DNA from: Epiperipatus broadwayi | Lineage: Eukaryota; Onychophora; Udeonychophora; Euonychophora; Peripatidae | Direction of reading: 5' to 3' | NCBI GenBank assembly: GCA_028023455.1 | Contig: JAQFVV010000021.1 | Location: 8,396,853-8,460,852, forward strand | Length of the DNA: 64,000 nucleotides | Translations under genes and position numbers: made by a program | Shown: positions 1 to 11,530 of the stretch, one piece after another | How positions within the stretch are numbered: the stretch's first letter is position 1 | Layout of the letters: every line of letters begins with the position of its first letter | Notes under the pieces: generated by a model | What the model saw: only the letters and a program-made list of their open reading frames with translations | What the model was told of the DNA's origin: nothing | The model's database searches: none

Positions 1-665
1 TTGGATAATCACTCAAACTGTCATCATTTGCACCAAATGGCATGCTTGGTGTGTGCTGTCCTTTTCTTCATTGTTTCTTATAAAAAGTTGTGACACAGCC
101 TTTGCACCGCAATATACATTTATTTAATAGGCTGTATTACTGTTTATCTTAACATGTCTGTTCGAAATGGTGGTTAACTAATCCCCTTCCAGCTAATAAC
201 CAAGATGTCAAATCCAGATGAATCTTAAATTGTTTTAAGAAGCTACATACATTTAATTACTGGATATTTTAATTTACTTTCTTATTCTCTTAATATTTAT
301 TAGCTTATCTACATCTAATTTAGCTTGGTCAGTAAATGGGTATCTAACTATTTTTGATAGCTAGTGGATAAAAGAAGATATTGATAGCCTCATAGAGGAT
401 GTTTTCTCCTTCAGTGTTACTCTGTGAAGAGATTCTCAAAGTGGTTTTCAGCTATTTATTGCTCCTTTTGATTTATATAACCATATACATTTATACCAAT
501 TTGTCCCTTATCCATATATATTTTTTGTTCTCCATTTAAAATAATATGTGTTTGTGTGGGTACATAGTTATATATACATTTTAAATATTTTTAAAAATGC
601 ATATTAATATTTATAAATATTTAAAAAGGAAACGATATTTTATGATCGTAAAACATAGATAATGA
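1..665. other. Unannotated AT-rich sequence
   Basis: No coding region, RNA gene or repeat family recognised. The sequence is AT-rich with many stop codons in all frames. It ends where homology to LINE beta begins. Confidence 0.5.
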
Positions 666-669
666 GTAA

Positions 670-1010
670 AAAAATTAGAAGAGATTGGAGGCTTTTGAGA
701 TGTGGTCATGGAAAAAAAAGAAAAAAAGAATTTGGATAAATAAAATAATAAATGACAATGTTTTGAAAAGAGTAAATAAAAAAAGAAGATTGATTGAACA
801 AATTAGAGATAGTAAGAGAAATTGGATTGATAATATATTAAGAAGGAGGAATAGTGTAATGAAAGATATTTTAGAAAGAATGGTGAATGAAAACAAGAAG
901 AAAGGATTGGAAAAAATTGACCTTCCTGGTTGATATAAGAGATGAAAAAAGATATGTGTAAAATTGAGTATCTATGAAAAAAATGATCTGGAAAAATGTA
1001 TGAACTTGCT
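670..1010 (+). pseudogene. LINE beta 3' fragment (reverse transcriptase C-terminal tail)
   Basis: The open frame at 685-933 encodes an EAFEMWSW stretch followed by NDNVLKRVNKKRRLIEQI, NWIDNILRR and then a basic KKKGLEKID stretch. In many APE-type non-LTR retrotransposons the extreme C-terminus of the polyprotein reads EAFEMW, VLxRVxEKRxLL, WIGHxLRR, then a GKRxRGR-like tail, so this is the 3' end of such an element. The reverse transcriptase core is absent (5' truncation), the GHxLRR motif is degraded to DNILRR, and the frame stops early. The sequence continues in other frames to about 1010, where it still matches the inverted copy at 3.0-3.4 kb. The family is inferred; only the C-terminal motif is seen. 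It is a dead fragment with no likely product. Confidence 0.7.
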
Positions 1011-1149
1011 ATGTGACTACTCTATGGATCTGTCCATAGGTCAGAATATTATTGATTGAAATCTTAAAATAAAAAAAATGCTACAGTATTAGTAAACATG
1101 AATTCAATAGCTATTCAATTTACTTAATCAATAGGTTAATTTATATATA

Positions 1150-1560
1150 TAATCATTAAAAACCAGTCAACACTTAGACAATTTCAATATGGATAACAAT
1201 CAACAATCTCAATCTGTTGTCAAGGCAACATGTTTTTAACAATAACAGTCAACACTTAGACAATGCCAATATAGATAACAATCAACAATCTCAATCTGTT
1301 GGCAAGGCAACCTCCTTTTACCAATAACAGTCAACACTTAGACAATGCCAATATAGATAACAATCAACAATCTCAATCTGTTGTCAAGGCAACCTCTTTT
1401 TAACAAGAAAGGTGGAATCCCACCTTTATTTATGGTTCCATATATTTATATAGACCCTAAAGATTGCAACTTCACCACAGAAATTGAAATTATTGATACA
1501 AAGAAATTTAAATAAGCATTATTATTTAAGTAATACTTTGGGTGCAATTTGAAAATTATA
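1150..1560. mobile_element. Foldback family E, one arm with internal triplication
   Basis: This starts with three tandem copies of an 82-bp unit beginning CAGTCAACACTTAGACAAT (about 1164, 1246 and 1328). It continues into sequence found in both arms of the hairpin at 4.86-5.43 kb: the CACCTTTATTTATGGTTC, AAATTATTGATACAAAG and AAGTAATACTTTGGGTGCAA segments. Only one arm plus the centre is present. No coding capacity. It is probably a non-autonomous foldback or MITE-type element; the mechanism is unknown. Confidence 0.65.
1161..1405. repeat. 82-bp tandem repeat, 3 copies
   Basis: Three nearly identical direct repeats of 82 bp lie inside the family E arm. Each carries the segment ATAACAATCAACAATCTCAA followed by a CAAGGCAAC block. 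The other E copy has the unit once, so this is a local expansion of the element's terminus. Confidence 0.85.
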
Positions 1561-2090
1561 ATTGCAATTTGTAATGTTACATTTGACTACTTCTTAATCT
1601 GCATTTAGAACATGTTATATTTTCCTGTTTAAGGAGGTTTTGGCTTTTCAATATCTGCCACTTTTTTAAATGATGCCCCATTTAGAGATAATATTCTAAT
1701 TGAAGTGTAGAACCATGTTACTTTTTCATTAGAAATTCTTCTATTCTTATAACTTTTAAGCCATCTAGATTTAGACAAATGATAGTGCGTAATAAATTTC
1801 TAGCTGTGTTGTCCTATCCAAATATCAACAGACTAATTTTTAGCTTATGACCTTCATCTAACTTATGAAAAGAACATTAGGTGGAACACTCTTATCTGGC
1901 ATCTATTGATTACTAAAGCTAACACTAAGTGGCATAAGAGTAGAAAGAATAGAAAAATTTGCTAATGAGTATCCACATGTCAGCTAAGATCAGATGATGT
2001 TGATCATGTGATGTCTTATTGTTTATATTATTTTTTACTTGTTCCAGTTACAATTTAAAATTAGTGAATTGTACTATATGTTTGAAAAAG
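1561..2090. other. Unannotated AT-rich sequence
   Basis: No ORF, repeat family or RNA gene recognised between the family E arm and the LINE alpha fragment. Confidence 0.45.
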
Positions 2091-2455
2091 ATGTTTTTTA
2101 ATAAATGTGTTTGCCAGTTCTTACTTATGGATCTGAGACTTGGACACTTAATAAAAGAGCAATACAGAGACTTCAGACCACTCAAAGAAGTATGGAGAGA
2201 TGCATGTTAGGAGTAACAAGAAGAGATCGAAAATGCAATATATGGCTAAGAGAACAAACAAGTGTTACTGATCTCATTGAAAAAATTAAAAGACTGAAGT
2301 GGAGTTGGGCTGGACGTATTGTTAGAAAAGATGATAATAGATGGACAATTGAAATCTTAAACTGGATTCCAAGCGATTGTAAAAAACCCTCAACGACACC
2401 ACATGTGAGATGGTTTAGGGGATAGAAGGTTAATAAATGATGATGATGATGATCC
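2088..2455 (+). pseudogene. LINE alpha 3' fragment (post-RT C-terminal region)
   Basis: Translation of 2105-2425 gives CLPVLTYGSETWTLNKRAIQ, QRSMERCMLGVTRRDRKC, then KIKRLKWSWAGRIVRKDDNRW. These match the C-terminal region of the near full-length alpha element at 54.4-54.8 kb almost residue for residue. The fragment is 5' truncated in the region after the reverse transcriptase. Its own 3' part is shortened after HVRW, jumping to a TAATAAATGATGATGATG tail. It lacks the 5-nt deletion that frameshifts the 54.6-kb copy, so it shows the ancestral reading there. It is a dead-on-arrival retrocopy. Confidence 0.85.
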
Positions 2456-2960
2456 AACATAATTTCAAACCAAACTAAGTTTTTTCTAAAACAAAAAAAA
2501 CACACAAAAAAAAAAAAACATCACTAACGTGTAGACCAAAAAGCTTCCATTAATATGACATTACTTACCTGACAACTATGTCTATAAAATATAAAATTTG
2601 CTTTTAAATATAAAAATACAGTAAAAATGAAAAGAATACTAATGCAAAAAAGAGAATTTGATTCCAGTATGGTATTACTGACATTAAAAAGTTATAAGTT
2701 AAATGAGTTTGAGTCTTTGTAGTAAGTATTCAAATAGCTAATAAGCATTATAATAAGGTATTTAATTTGATAAGGAAATGTAAGGTAGTTGAATAACAAA
2801 AATTATAGAAGCCATCTTTAGAAAAATATTGTAAAAATATTATCTAATGCTTCAGTGATCAAACAATGGATAATAATGATTAATTTCATTACACAAATGG
2901 AATAATCAATCTATAGTATTTTGTCCAATGAACAGGTTATCAATCACATCATCAATTTAT
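2456..2960. other. Unannotated AT-rich sequence
   Basis: Low-complexity A-rich stretch at 2490-2520 followed by sequence in which nothing was recognised. Confidence 0.4.
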
Positions 2961-2964
2961 TCAT

Positions 2965-3415
2965 TTTGTCACCCCATTCTCTTCACTATCCAGCTTTTTA
3001 ATTCCACATAATACTTCCCATATCTTATATTATTCAACAATATCAATCTTTTCTATCCTTTTTCTTGTTACCATTCACCATCCAAAACATCTATCATCAA
3101 ACTATACTTTCTTCTTAATATATATCTAATCCAGTTTCTCTTTATATTTCTAATTTCCTCCAACAATCTTCTTTTTTCATTTACTCATTTCAAAACTTCA
3201 TTTATTATTTTCTTCATCCAATTGATTTTTTACATCCTTGTACATTCAAAGGATTCTAATATGACCCTACCATATTACTCCATGTCCATGTTTCACAACC
3301 ATATAATAGAACACTCCACACATACTATTTAATTGATCTTTTTTAAATTCTCTCTTCAAAAGTCTACACAATGTTTTCTTTCTCTTAGTAAAATACCTTC
3401 TTTGCCACTGAAATG
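2965..3415 (-). pseudogene. LINE beta 3' fragment, degenerate
   Basis: Read on the minus strand this gives fragments of the LINE beta C-terminus: a LCRLLKREFKKDQLNSMCGV-like block (the usual region just before the YGxETW motif), KKKIVGGN, a NWIRYILRRKYSL-like block (family WIGHxLRR), then RKRIEKID. The same RKRIEKID/GLEKID ending and following sequence occur in the plus-strand copy at 0.67-1.0 kb. Several frameshifts and stops interrupt it. It reaches further 5' than the first copy but still lacks the RT catalytic core. Confidence 0.65.
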
Positions 3416-4854
3416 AAAACATACTAATCTAAAGACCTTTATTCATAAACTAATTTCAATAAATAAATTAGCTTGAACATGGAAGTAAAATTAAAGGAAA
3501 AACCATTTGGTCAATACCTGTAACTCTTTTTTTTTTACCAGAACTGCTCTGAAGCAAGCTTTAGTATCTAATAGATACCAGATAAAGCTGCTTAATACAC
3601 TCCTATTCTATACTTCCTTATTCAATATTCTCAGATTAGCTTCTAAGCTTTTATCAGTGAGCTTCTTTGTATTTTGGAATAATGCACCTAAGCCTTCTAG
3701 TGACATATTTCACTTCTTCTAATTAATTATCATGCTATCAGCCTTAATTAACAAAAAAGTTTTTTATCTAAGCTAAATTGTATGTATAGTCATACATAGA
3801 TCTGAAACGGGTTCATTTTTTTATATATTTTGGTGTTTTTAGTTTTTTAACAACTATATGTACCCTTTCTTTGTAGCAAGAATTGTTATAAAATCATATG
3901 ACTATATTGGAAAATTTCTTTAGACTAAAACATTTATGTTTTTCAATTTGAACTGATAGTTTTATAGTAAAACAGAGATGTAAATAATGGTGGCTACCAG
4001 AAACAGATGGCAAAAACCACAATGAGAATCTAATCTGAGGATATTGGATAACATAGCACTTGACAAAAATTAATTAACCAGTATCATCTGGCTTCTATTA
4101 CTTATTAAAATTTACTTAAGTGTCACTTGTATTAATTAAATACCTACATGTTAATTAGCCTAATTGAAATAAGCTACCTATTTTTTTCTACCTTAACAAA
4201 ATTTGGATTTACAATGAGAATATAAATATCTAATCTTGAAATCTGAAAAATTCACAAATCCTAAAAAAACCATGGAAACAAAGATGTTAATAGTATTTTA
4301 CCTGTACCATATTTCTATCAGTTCACCTGTATCATATTTCTATCATTCACCTTAATCATTCCATTTGGAAATAAATGTCTTTAATTTAGCATTTGATATG
4401 TATGGAAATATACATTTCTTATTGGAGGTCTCTACTTACGTAAATGAAGCACTTGAAGGCCTTTTACTTGTATTACATTTACATAGCTTGAATTTTTCTT
4501 TGTGGTATACTTTTATCATCATCAACAATGCATTACAAAAAAAATATAATAATTTTCTTAATATATGACAAGTGTGGTTGATATAGTATAAGCAAGAACT
4601 AAAATTCTGTGTTGAATTACATATTGAATTTTTAAAATTCTTTGTCCTTAATAAATGCTAAAAATTGTTAATGTAATCAGGATTTACATAAATACTGAAA
4701 GGGATTATGAATCATATTGATTTTATTAGTTTGGTTTAATAAAGCCAGATTTAAAATATTATTATTTTAAATATTTTTTCAAAAACAATGTACGACAAAT
4801 CTGCAAAATGTATCCATTAAATCTCTACTATAAACCATTTTCTTACAATATTCT
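3416..4854. other. Unannotated AT-rich sequence
   Basis: About 1.4 kb with only short chance ORFs (3507-3722 and 4365-4568 lack recognisable motifs). No repeat family recognised. Confidence 0.4.
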
Positions 4855-5428
4855 TAATTATAAAAATCATTAAAAATCAGTCAATACTTAGACAATCCAT
4901 ATCAATAACAATCAACAATCTCCTTTTCTTTAATGTGTCAAAGCACCAGGAAGTAAACCCCAGGACAACTGCTTGTAAGGCAGCTGTACTAACCACACTG
5001 CCAATCTTTATTTATGGTTCAATATATTTACAAAGACACTAAAGATTGCACCTTGACCACAGATCTTGAAATTATTGACACAAAGAAGTTTAAATAAATC
5101 TCTTTAAACAGGTAAATAAAACCTATTCTGGTTGCTGACTAATAAATAATCAATTATAACATTACAAAATGCAATTATAAATTTCAAATTGCACTCAAAG
5201 TATTACTCAAGTAATAAGTATAATATTATTCAAGGCTAAATGGGTTTGTATCAATAATTTCAATCTCTGTGGTTTACTGTCTTCATAAATATATTGGACC
5301 ATAAATAAAGGTGGATTTCCCCTTTATTGTTAAATGGAGATTGTCTTGACAACAGTTTGAGATTGTTGGTTGCTATTCATATTAGGATTGTCTAAGTGTT
5401 GACTGGTTCCTAATGATTACTTATAAAC
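4855..5428. mobile_element. Foldback family E, both arms, interrupted by a SINE
   Basis: The left end reads AATCAGTCAATACTTAGACAA and the right end is its inverse, TTGTCTAAGTGTTGACTGG. The next segments also mirror: CTTTATTTATGGTTC (5009) against GGACCATAAATAAAGG (about 5300), and the AATTATTGACACAAAG block against TTGTATCAATAATTTC. The arms flank a centre at about 5110-5240 that itself folds (TGCAATTATAA, then TTGCACTCAAAG). A tRNA-derived SINE D fragment sits in the left arm at 4929-5005. No coding capacity. Confidence 0.75.
4929..5005 (-). mobile_element. tRNA-derived SINE D fragment
   Basis: On the minus strand this carries a B-box relic (complement of GGAAGTAAACC at 4949-4959) and the GCTGCCTTACAAG segment shared with the copies at 13.5 and 36.3 kb. 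It replaces part of the left arm of the family E foldback, so it inserted after that element. Only the tRNA-like head remains. Confidence 0.7.
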
Positions 5429-5494
5429 CCATTTAGCCTTGAGCATTATTATACTTATTAATTATAAAAATATTTCTTTTTTTTTACTTCTTTA

Positions 5495-5885
5495 TGATAG
5501 ATGTGTTTTACAAGTTCTTATTTCTGGACTGGGCAGTTAACATAAAAGCATTACAGAAATTGTTAGGCAAACCCAAGAAAGTATGTCTAGGTTAGGAGTA
5601 ACAAAATATGTAGGTAAAAGCACAAACAAGTATCACTGACATTACTGAAAGAAAGAAAAACTGAAATGAAGACTGGATTGGACATATTTCTAGAAGATAT
5701 GATAATATATAGTCAGTTGAAATCTTAAACCAGATCCCAAGAGATTATATGAAACATTGAAAGAAACCATATGTGAGATGTGTGGATGAAATAAGATGAT
5801 TTGATAATATTTTATGATAAAGAGAGAGTAAGGATCAAAGAAACATGGACTAAAATTGGTGAAACCATGAAGAATAAATTTTATG
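5495..5885 (+). pseudogene. LINE alpha 3' fragment, old and degenerate
   Basis: Nucleotide similarity to 54.43-54.85 kb is clear but broken: GATGTGTTTTACAAGTTCTTA, a degraded YGSETW region, CAAGAAAGTATG, AAATCTTAAACCAGATCCCAAG, GAGATGTGTGGATGAAATAAG and GGTGAAACCATGAAG follow in order. Many indels and stops abolish any frame. It is the most diverged of the C-terminal alpha fragments in the window. Confidence 0.7.
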
Positions 5886-8395
5886 GTAAAACACATATTT
5901 ATTAATTATGATAGATGCTGTAGAATTGGAATATTTATATGAGAGGCAATAAAAAGAAAAAGGAAGAAAAGTGAATTTATTACAATGATTTTTTTGGTAA
6001 AAATTTAAAACAGTCTTTAAGTAACTAGTGCAGAGAAAGGTCTCTTCAAAAATCTTCATAGAGAAATGAGAAGGGAAGGCAGTACTTAATAGGTTTTCCA
6101 ATTGTTAGGTTTATGAAAATTTGAATATTTTTTTCATCTTTGTTTCACTTGCTTGCTAACAATTGCTAATTATCCACTTAGTGACCAATTCTAGATCTTA
6201 TCTGAATTGACTATGGATTGACTCTCTCAAAAAAATGTCCATAATTATTAAAAAGACTAAGTTTTTGTATCCTAGATTTGAATCCAGGTTGTCTGCATGG
6301 CAAGTAAATCAATATTGATTCAATCCTTTTTATAAGTATCTTACTTTAAAATAATTTGATATAAATTATTAATGACTACAGATTATGAGAAGTCTTTCCA
6401 ATGATAATCACTTATAAAACCCCTTACACATTCATTTAATTCGTTATCATATTTCTATCACATTTCAATTAAATGATATTATTAAAAAAAATATTGTTTT
6501 AATACTTCTAATTTTTTGGGTTGCCCGAGAGTTGTATGTATTAAAAATAAGAGCCATATATCAAGAATATATGTCTTAATTACCTTTTTTAAGAATCTAT
6601 AATCATGTTTTATTTAAATATCATAATGACACTTTTATATAAATTTAAATTCCCATAATCTGGGTTTGAATACAGTTTAGATAAACCTAGATTCTAATTA
6701 GGAATATATCCTGTGAGATTTGGTTCAGAAATAGAATGGTAGACTTCAAATATAAGATCGATGGATCATGCCCAGTGAGTTACTTTCACTGCTTGAATCT
6801 TATAAATTTTAGAGCAATAAACTCATTCACTTATTTAATTATTAGGGTTATAATTTTTTTTCATGTAAATAGTCCATAGACATCATAGTTCAGCATCCAG
6901 TAGTAGTCAGTAAGTGAATGTATAAATAATCATAGCTAGAAGATAAGGTGAAGATGGAAATCCATTAAACCTCACCAATTAGAAAGTAGCAAGCCAGTGA
7001 ATAATTTCTTCTCCTGTATTCTTTCATAACGGATTTTAGAAAAATGGTTGCACTATAATGGTCTTTTTAAAGACTATCATATCTGTTTTATCTTCTAAAT
7101 GTTGGGACACTAACACACACATATAAATATAAAAATCTAATTTATTAATGCACATTTAGAATAACTATAATAAATGATTAAAAATATCAGGCCAGGTATA
7201 AAATATATATACCCAAATTATTGTTATAACTTTATAAATAACAAATTAATTTAGAAATTGAGACTAGACATATGTAATAAGTAGAATAGGAGCTACATAT
7301 GGCTAAGCATTACATGGGAGCCTTTTAACTTTTTAGAGCACACCCAATTCAGAATTGTAGCAGCATCATAACAGCCTACTATAATTTTGGAAATTTAATT
7401 TCTATTTTCTCCAAGCCTAAATGACTTGTTACAACAACACTGAAATTCCAATGAACACTTTTTTAATTATTTTATTTTATTAAAACCAAAACAGCTTTTC
7501 AATAAGTAACTCAACACAGAAAAGCTAAACAATAAAATATAAGGCAGAAATCACAACCCTTGCTAATTGCTGAGTGGTAAGTGTTTACACAATTTTTTTC
7601 TTTGTTTTATAGATAAGGATAATAAATACCACTTGCTGATCAATGCTGAATGGTTGTCTTAAATTTCTTGACAACAATTTTATTTGGTCTGGATTTGAAT
7701 CTTAAGTGATGGCAGTAGATGCACTATTCCTTCTCTACAAGACTCTTTTGCTTTAGTATATTTGCCATTAAATAGAGGTCAGTGCAGTATTTTTTTGTGA
7801 TTTGTCTTGATTTATGGTTAGCAGTAATTATTCTCTAAAGTCTGCAACTTAAAAATAAGCTTGTTTATGCATGATTTAGACTTATTAATTGGATAAATTT
7901 GTACTGAATTAGGTTTAAATATTTAAAATGTTTTAATCATTTATAGACGTATAACATGAGTATACCCACAACATAGTTTACATGATATACAATCTTATTA
8001 TGCAGGGGGTAGCATATCTATGTTTTGTATACTGTGATTACTTGCATGAAAATAATAATCAGCTATAAATTATTGCAAATACAGTCCTTGGTGAACTCTC
8101 AAGAAAAGTCTCACAGTGCAATATTTGGTGATTTATGCAGCCAAACAATTCTTAGTTGTTATGGGGAAATAATAACGACATATCTTTCATCAAATGACAC
8201 CTAATTGGTAATCAATTTTTTTATGAATTTCTCATTAAAATTAAGACTGTTAAAAAATTCCGTAACTTTTAAATTAATCTTTATTCCTAAAAATAAATGG
8301 TAAAGAAATAATATAAATAGCGTGTTAAGGAAATCTTGTGACACAAAAGCAATCAAGTAACTAATACAACAATCCCACCATTGGCTTTTCAGGTC
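5886..8395. other. Unannotated AT-rich sequence
   Basis: About 2.5 kb without a supported gene. The segment 6755-6835 weakly resembles the 3' part of the tRNA-like SINE unit arrayed at 15.9 kb (TTTTAGAGCAATAAACTCATTCACTT). Nothing else recognised. Confidence 0.4.
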
Positions 8396-8509
8396 CTAGT
8401 GTGAGGCTCTGCATCTTAGAGGGGTTTCATACTTTCAAATTTTTAAGAAAATAGAAAAAATATATAAAATTTTTTGCGAATATTTTGGGACCCTATTAAT
8501 AACTTTTTC

Positions 8510-8990
8510 CTGAGGCTCTGCAAAATCTCTAGTCAACCCTACTATACTGAGTAAATTGTGTGGACGAGAAGATGAAACAATTGAACACCTAATTGGAGCA
8601 TGTATGTGATTTGACAATGTCAGGAAATGCATCCACGACTGCTCCCAAATGGGAGTAAATTGTATTACCTCAATAAGAGATTGTATAAATCACAAAATTT
8701 TTGGACTAATCAGAATTGCAATCTTGACCATTCTCATTCAATGTATTCTCATTATAGAAAACCAGATGGAAGATAGTTATTGAAAAATCAGAATCAGAAG
8801 GAGTTCAATTGTTTTGTAACAGCTTGGAGAAAATTAAGAAAAGGGATGAAGGCTATTCATCAAAAAAATGATCAAAGACACATAGACATACTTGAACACT
8901 GCACTCTTGGACTAATATACTCTGGTCTTCATTGATTGTCTAATTCATAATTACAACTCTCAATAGAATGAGAGGCGCTAGAGCTTGTTT
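8510..8990 (+). pseudogene. Possible LINE C-terminal relic (zinc-binding type)
   Basis: The plus strand from about 8519 reads LCGREDETIEHLIGAC, a stop, then FDNVRKCIHD, and further on NHKIFGLIRIAILT. LCGxExETxEHLxxxC is the typical shape of the zinc-binding segment downstream of the reverse transcriptase in several non-LTR retrotransposon groups, and the C, C, H, C spacing is right. No RT motif is visible upstream and the frame is interrupted. This is an inference from one short motif; the clade is not assigned. Confidence 0.4.
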
Positions 8991-9399
8991 AATGATTGAT
9001 TATATGTAAAAGTTTTCATTATAAATAAATATATATTTTTAAAAGTAAACTGAGTTATTTTTTATTTTCCATAATTGGAAATTGATACCAAAAAATCTAT
9101 CCAAGATCTTTCAAGCCTTTGACTCTATGAATTTACTGTTGTGCTAAGACATGCAGTTGCAATAAAACTTGCAAAGATAATTGTTATATGTCTGTGATCA
9201 ATCCAATCTTTTAGGCATGGTTAAGCATTTCTTTAAAGTTTGTTATAAAATTCTGAAGTATTATCTTTTAAAAACTCTCTCAAACCAACTACTTCTAATT
9301 GATACACATTTGATATAACAAATCTATGTTTGTCTATGTATAACGTTTATTTATAGAATATAAATTTTAAAAACAAATAAAACAAATTGTATTTTTTTT

Positions 9400-9818
9400 T
9401 ATATTGGACTATTTCCATCATCTAATATGTGTGTTGAATGTCTTTAGAACAATTAAATTTTTTACTTAAATATTCCCAATATATTCAACTGTTAGTAATA
9501 TCACAGCAAACAGGTTAATATATGCACTAACTATTAGTAATATCACAGCAGTTAGTGCATATATTAACCTGTTTGCTATGATATTACTAACAGTTGGTGC
9601 ATATACTAACTTGTTTGCTGTGATATTAATAACAGTTGGTGCATATACTAATCTGTTTGCTGTGATATTAATAACAGTTGAATGTATTTGGAATATTTAA
9701 ATAAAAATGTAATTGTTCTAAAGACATTCAACACACATATTAGATGATGGAAATAGTCCAATATAAAAATACAACTAGAACACCATCATCACAAACCTTC
9801 AGAAAAACACTAAATAAA
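9400..9818. mobile_element. Foldback family C, copy without tRNA-like centre
   Basis: The left arm (TATTGGACTATTTCCATCA onward) is the inverse of the right arm ending at GATGGAAATAGTCCAATAT, with matching ATTCAACTGTTAGTAATAT segments inside. The centre is a set of about 42-bp direct repeats containing CTGTTTGCTGTGATATTA. The right end carries the family tail CACAAACCTTCAG. The short ORF at 9744-9941 is an artefact of this arm: the same reading appears at 40.65 kb. Confidence 0.8.
9555..9680. repeat. ~42-bp tandem repeat, 3 copies
   Basis: Direct repeats of about 42 bp with the core ACTAACCTGTTTGCTGTGA followed by TATTA(A/C)TAACAGTTGGTGC. The same unit is tandemly repeated in the family C copy at 34.85-35.02 kb. 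Confidence 0.8.
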
Positions 9819-10495
9819 ACAAATATCTTTATGCGAGTAAAAGTTTATTGTATTTTAGTAAAATTTATTAAGTCATATTTCAACTTCATATATTCTAAGT
9901 TTAGAGAAAAATCTAGAATTATAAAAAAACTTACACCTTAATAAAAATAATTAAATAGAAAAGGATTGATAATCGGTAATAAATTATTATCTAAAAACGA
10001 ATTCTATGCAATTAATTAGAAGGCTTCTGAAAGAAAAATGCTTTAACAGCCTTCAGAAATATCTATACTTTTAATCATGAATTAGAAATTAATTTATATC
10101 TACGACAGCATTTTATAAGGTTTTAAATATACATTAAAACATATATAAATCTACGATGCATTATTTTTATGGAAGGGATAAAGGAGATTAACCGATATTA
10201 TTACTTCTAAAGCTTACTGTTTAATTAAGTCATTGGACAATTTTCGATTTACTTAGAACTATCTCTAATACTAAAACTGCTTTTAGTTCAATTTTAAGCA
10301 AAAATCTTGACCTTAGATCATTCTTGCAATTTTTTGTCGTATACACGTAATCTATCACCTTCTTTACATTTATTGGATATTACCATATATATATTTTTCT
10401 TTTTACAATCTTTTTGTTATTATTGTTTCTTATAATTTTGATAATCACGTGATCACCTTTAGAGTTATAATTGAAAAAATATGTCATATTAATTA
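9819..10495. other. Unannotated AT-rich sequence
   Basis: No gene or repeat family recognised. Confidence 0.4.
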
Positions 10496-10499
10496 TTTT

Positions 10500-10625
10500 A
10501 AACACGCAGACCTGTACGGTTTGGCATAGTGATAGAATTGTTAGAGAACATAAGGTCATCAGATTGATTCCAGCTCTTCGCTTTTGGTGCTTGATCACCT
10601 TATAAATCTTTATGTAATAAAGTCA
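10500..10625 (+). mobile_element. Single tRNA-like SINE unit (family of the 15.9-kb array)
   Basis: GTACGGTTTGGCATAGTGATA, then CATCAGATTGATTCCAGCTC (B-box-like), then a TTTTGGTGCTTGATCACC stretch and TAATAAAGTCATTC follow the same order as each unit of the array at 15.9-16.6 kb. Diverged; the A box is weak. Confidence 0.5.
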
Positions 10626-10714
10626 TTCACTTATTTATATATATATACACACATTTATATTGAAATATGAACTTTTTCTACAATACAGGCTTTTTCATAC
10701 CTGCATTTATATAT

Positions 10715-10870
10715 GTAATATATAGGAGGTTTGAACTCAGACTTTCAACTGACCCCCAAACATCCACGCTATCTCATACTGCTGATAACCTTGATCACTC
10801 ACATGTCAAAAACTCTCTACACATTTATATTGCAATTTATTGTTTAAAGACCAAACTTACAGCACATGCA
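10715..10870 (-). mobile_element. Foldback family A, single arm
   Basis: GGTTTGAACTCAGACTTTCAA and CTATCTCATACTGCTGATA match the arm shared by the other family A elements. On the minus strand the end reads like a Pol III B box (GAGTTCAAACC). Only one arm is present. Confidence 0.6.
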
Positions 10871-10966
10871 ATTATGACTCTACCCTTCCTTATTACCAAT
10901 CATACTTTTAGTTTAAGAATGTAACCTGAGGGCCACTTGCTTTTTTTCAGGTGTCTTTCTTCAAAT

Positions 10967-10974
10967 GATTAGAG
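10967..10974. repeat. Left 8-bp target-site duplication of hAT element 1
   Basis: GATTAGAG, repeated exactly at 11523-11530. Confidence 0.9.
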
Positions 10975-11522
10975 CAGTGGTCTTCAACCCTTGGTCCGCG
11001 GACCAGTGCCGGGCCACAGAAGTTTTCTGCCGGTCTGCAGGAAAGTTTGTAATAACAAAATGATAAGAATTTAAACTTTTAATTAATATAAACAATTTTT
11101 ATTTACTTTTTCATCTCATTTTTACTCAATTAAAAAAAAGAAACAGAACGAAAACAAAATCTAATCAATCATACATAAATTACTTTGTTTTTCTAGTTTA
11201 TGACAGATGTTTATGTGGGAGGGGGGGGTAGAATTAAATTTTTTATTACTTTTCTAAAAAAAATTAAAAATTAAAAAAAAAGTTTTTTTATTATACAAAC
11301 TCCATATATATATATATATAACTTTATCTTGTATGTTTAACATTGTTGTTTTGATCAGTTATAATAATTATGATCATCTAAGGCTAAGTAGTTTACATCT
11401 TTAAGAAAATTTATCTATAGACTTCTGCCAGTCCATGAAACCTTATCCTTATTTTTGCCAGTCCACAAAACCTTATCCTTATTTTTACTGGTCCACAGGT
11501 GTGAAAAGGTTGAAGACCACTG
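10975..11522. mobile_element. Non-autonomous hAT element 1 (548 bp)
   Basis: Starts CAGTGGTCTTCAACC and ends GGTTGAAGACCACTG, a 15-bp perfect terminal inverted repeat. It is flanked by an exact 8-bp duplication (GATTAGAG), diagnostic of hAT transposition. Subterminal sequence is GC-rich for the window (GTCCGCGGACCAGTGCCGG) and mirrored loosely near the right end by GCCAGTCCA/CTGGTCCAC motifs. The CAGTGGT-TCAACC plus GGTCCGCGGACC start resembles the widely distributed Charlie-like hAT ends known from vertebrates and invertebrates (family knowledge). No transposase frame; the interior has simple AT and poly-G tracts. It would be moved in trans. Confidence 0.93.
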
Positions 11523-11530
11523 GATTAGAG
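11523..11530. repeat. Right 8-bp target-site duplication of hAT element 1
   Basis: GATTAGAG, identical to 10967-10974. Confidence 0.9.

Noticed and set aside
2182-2505. 107-codon minus-strand ORF
   Set aside because: Antisense of the LINE alpha 3' fragment, including its simple-repeat tail read as poly-His.
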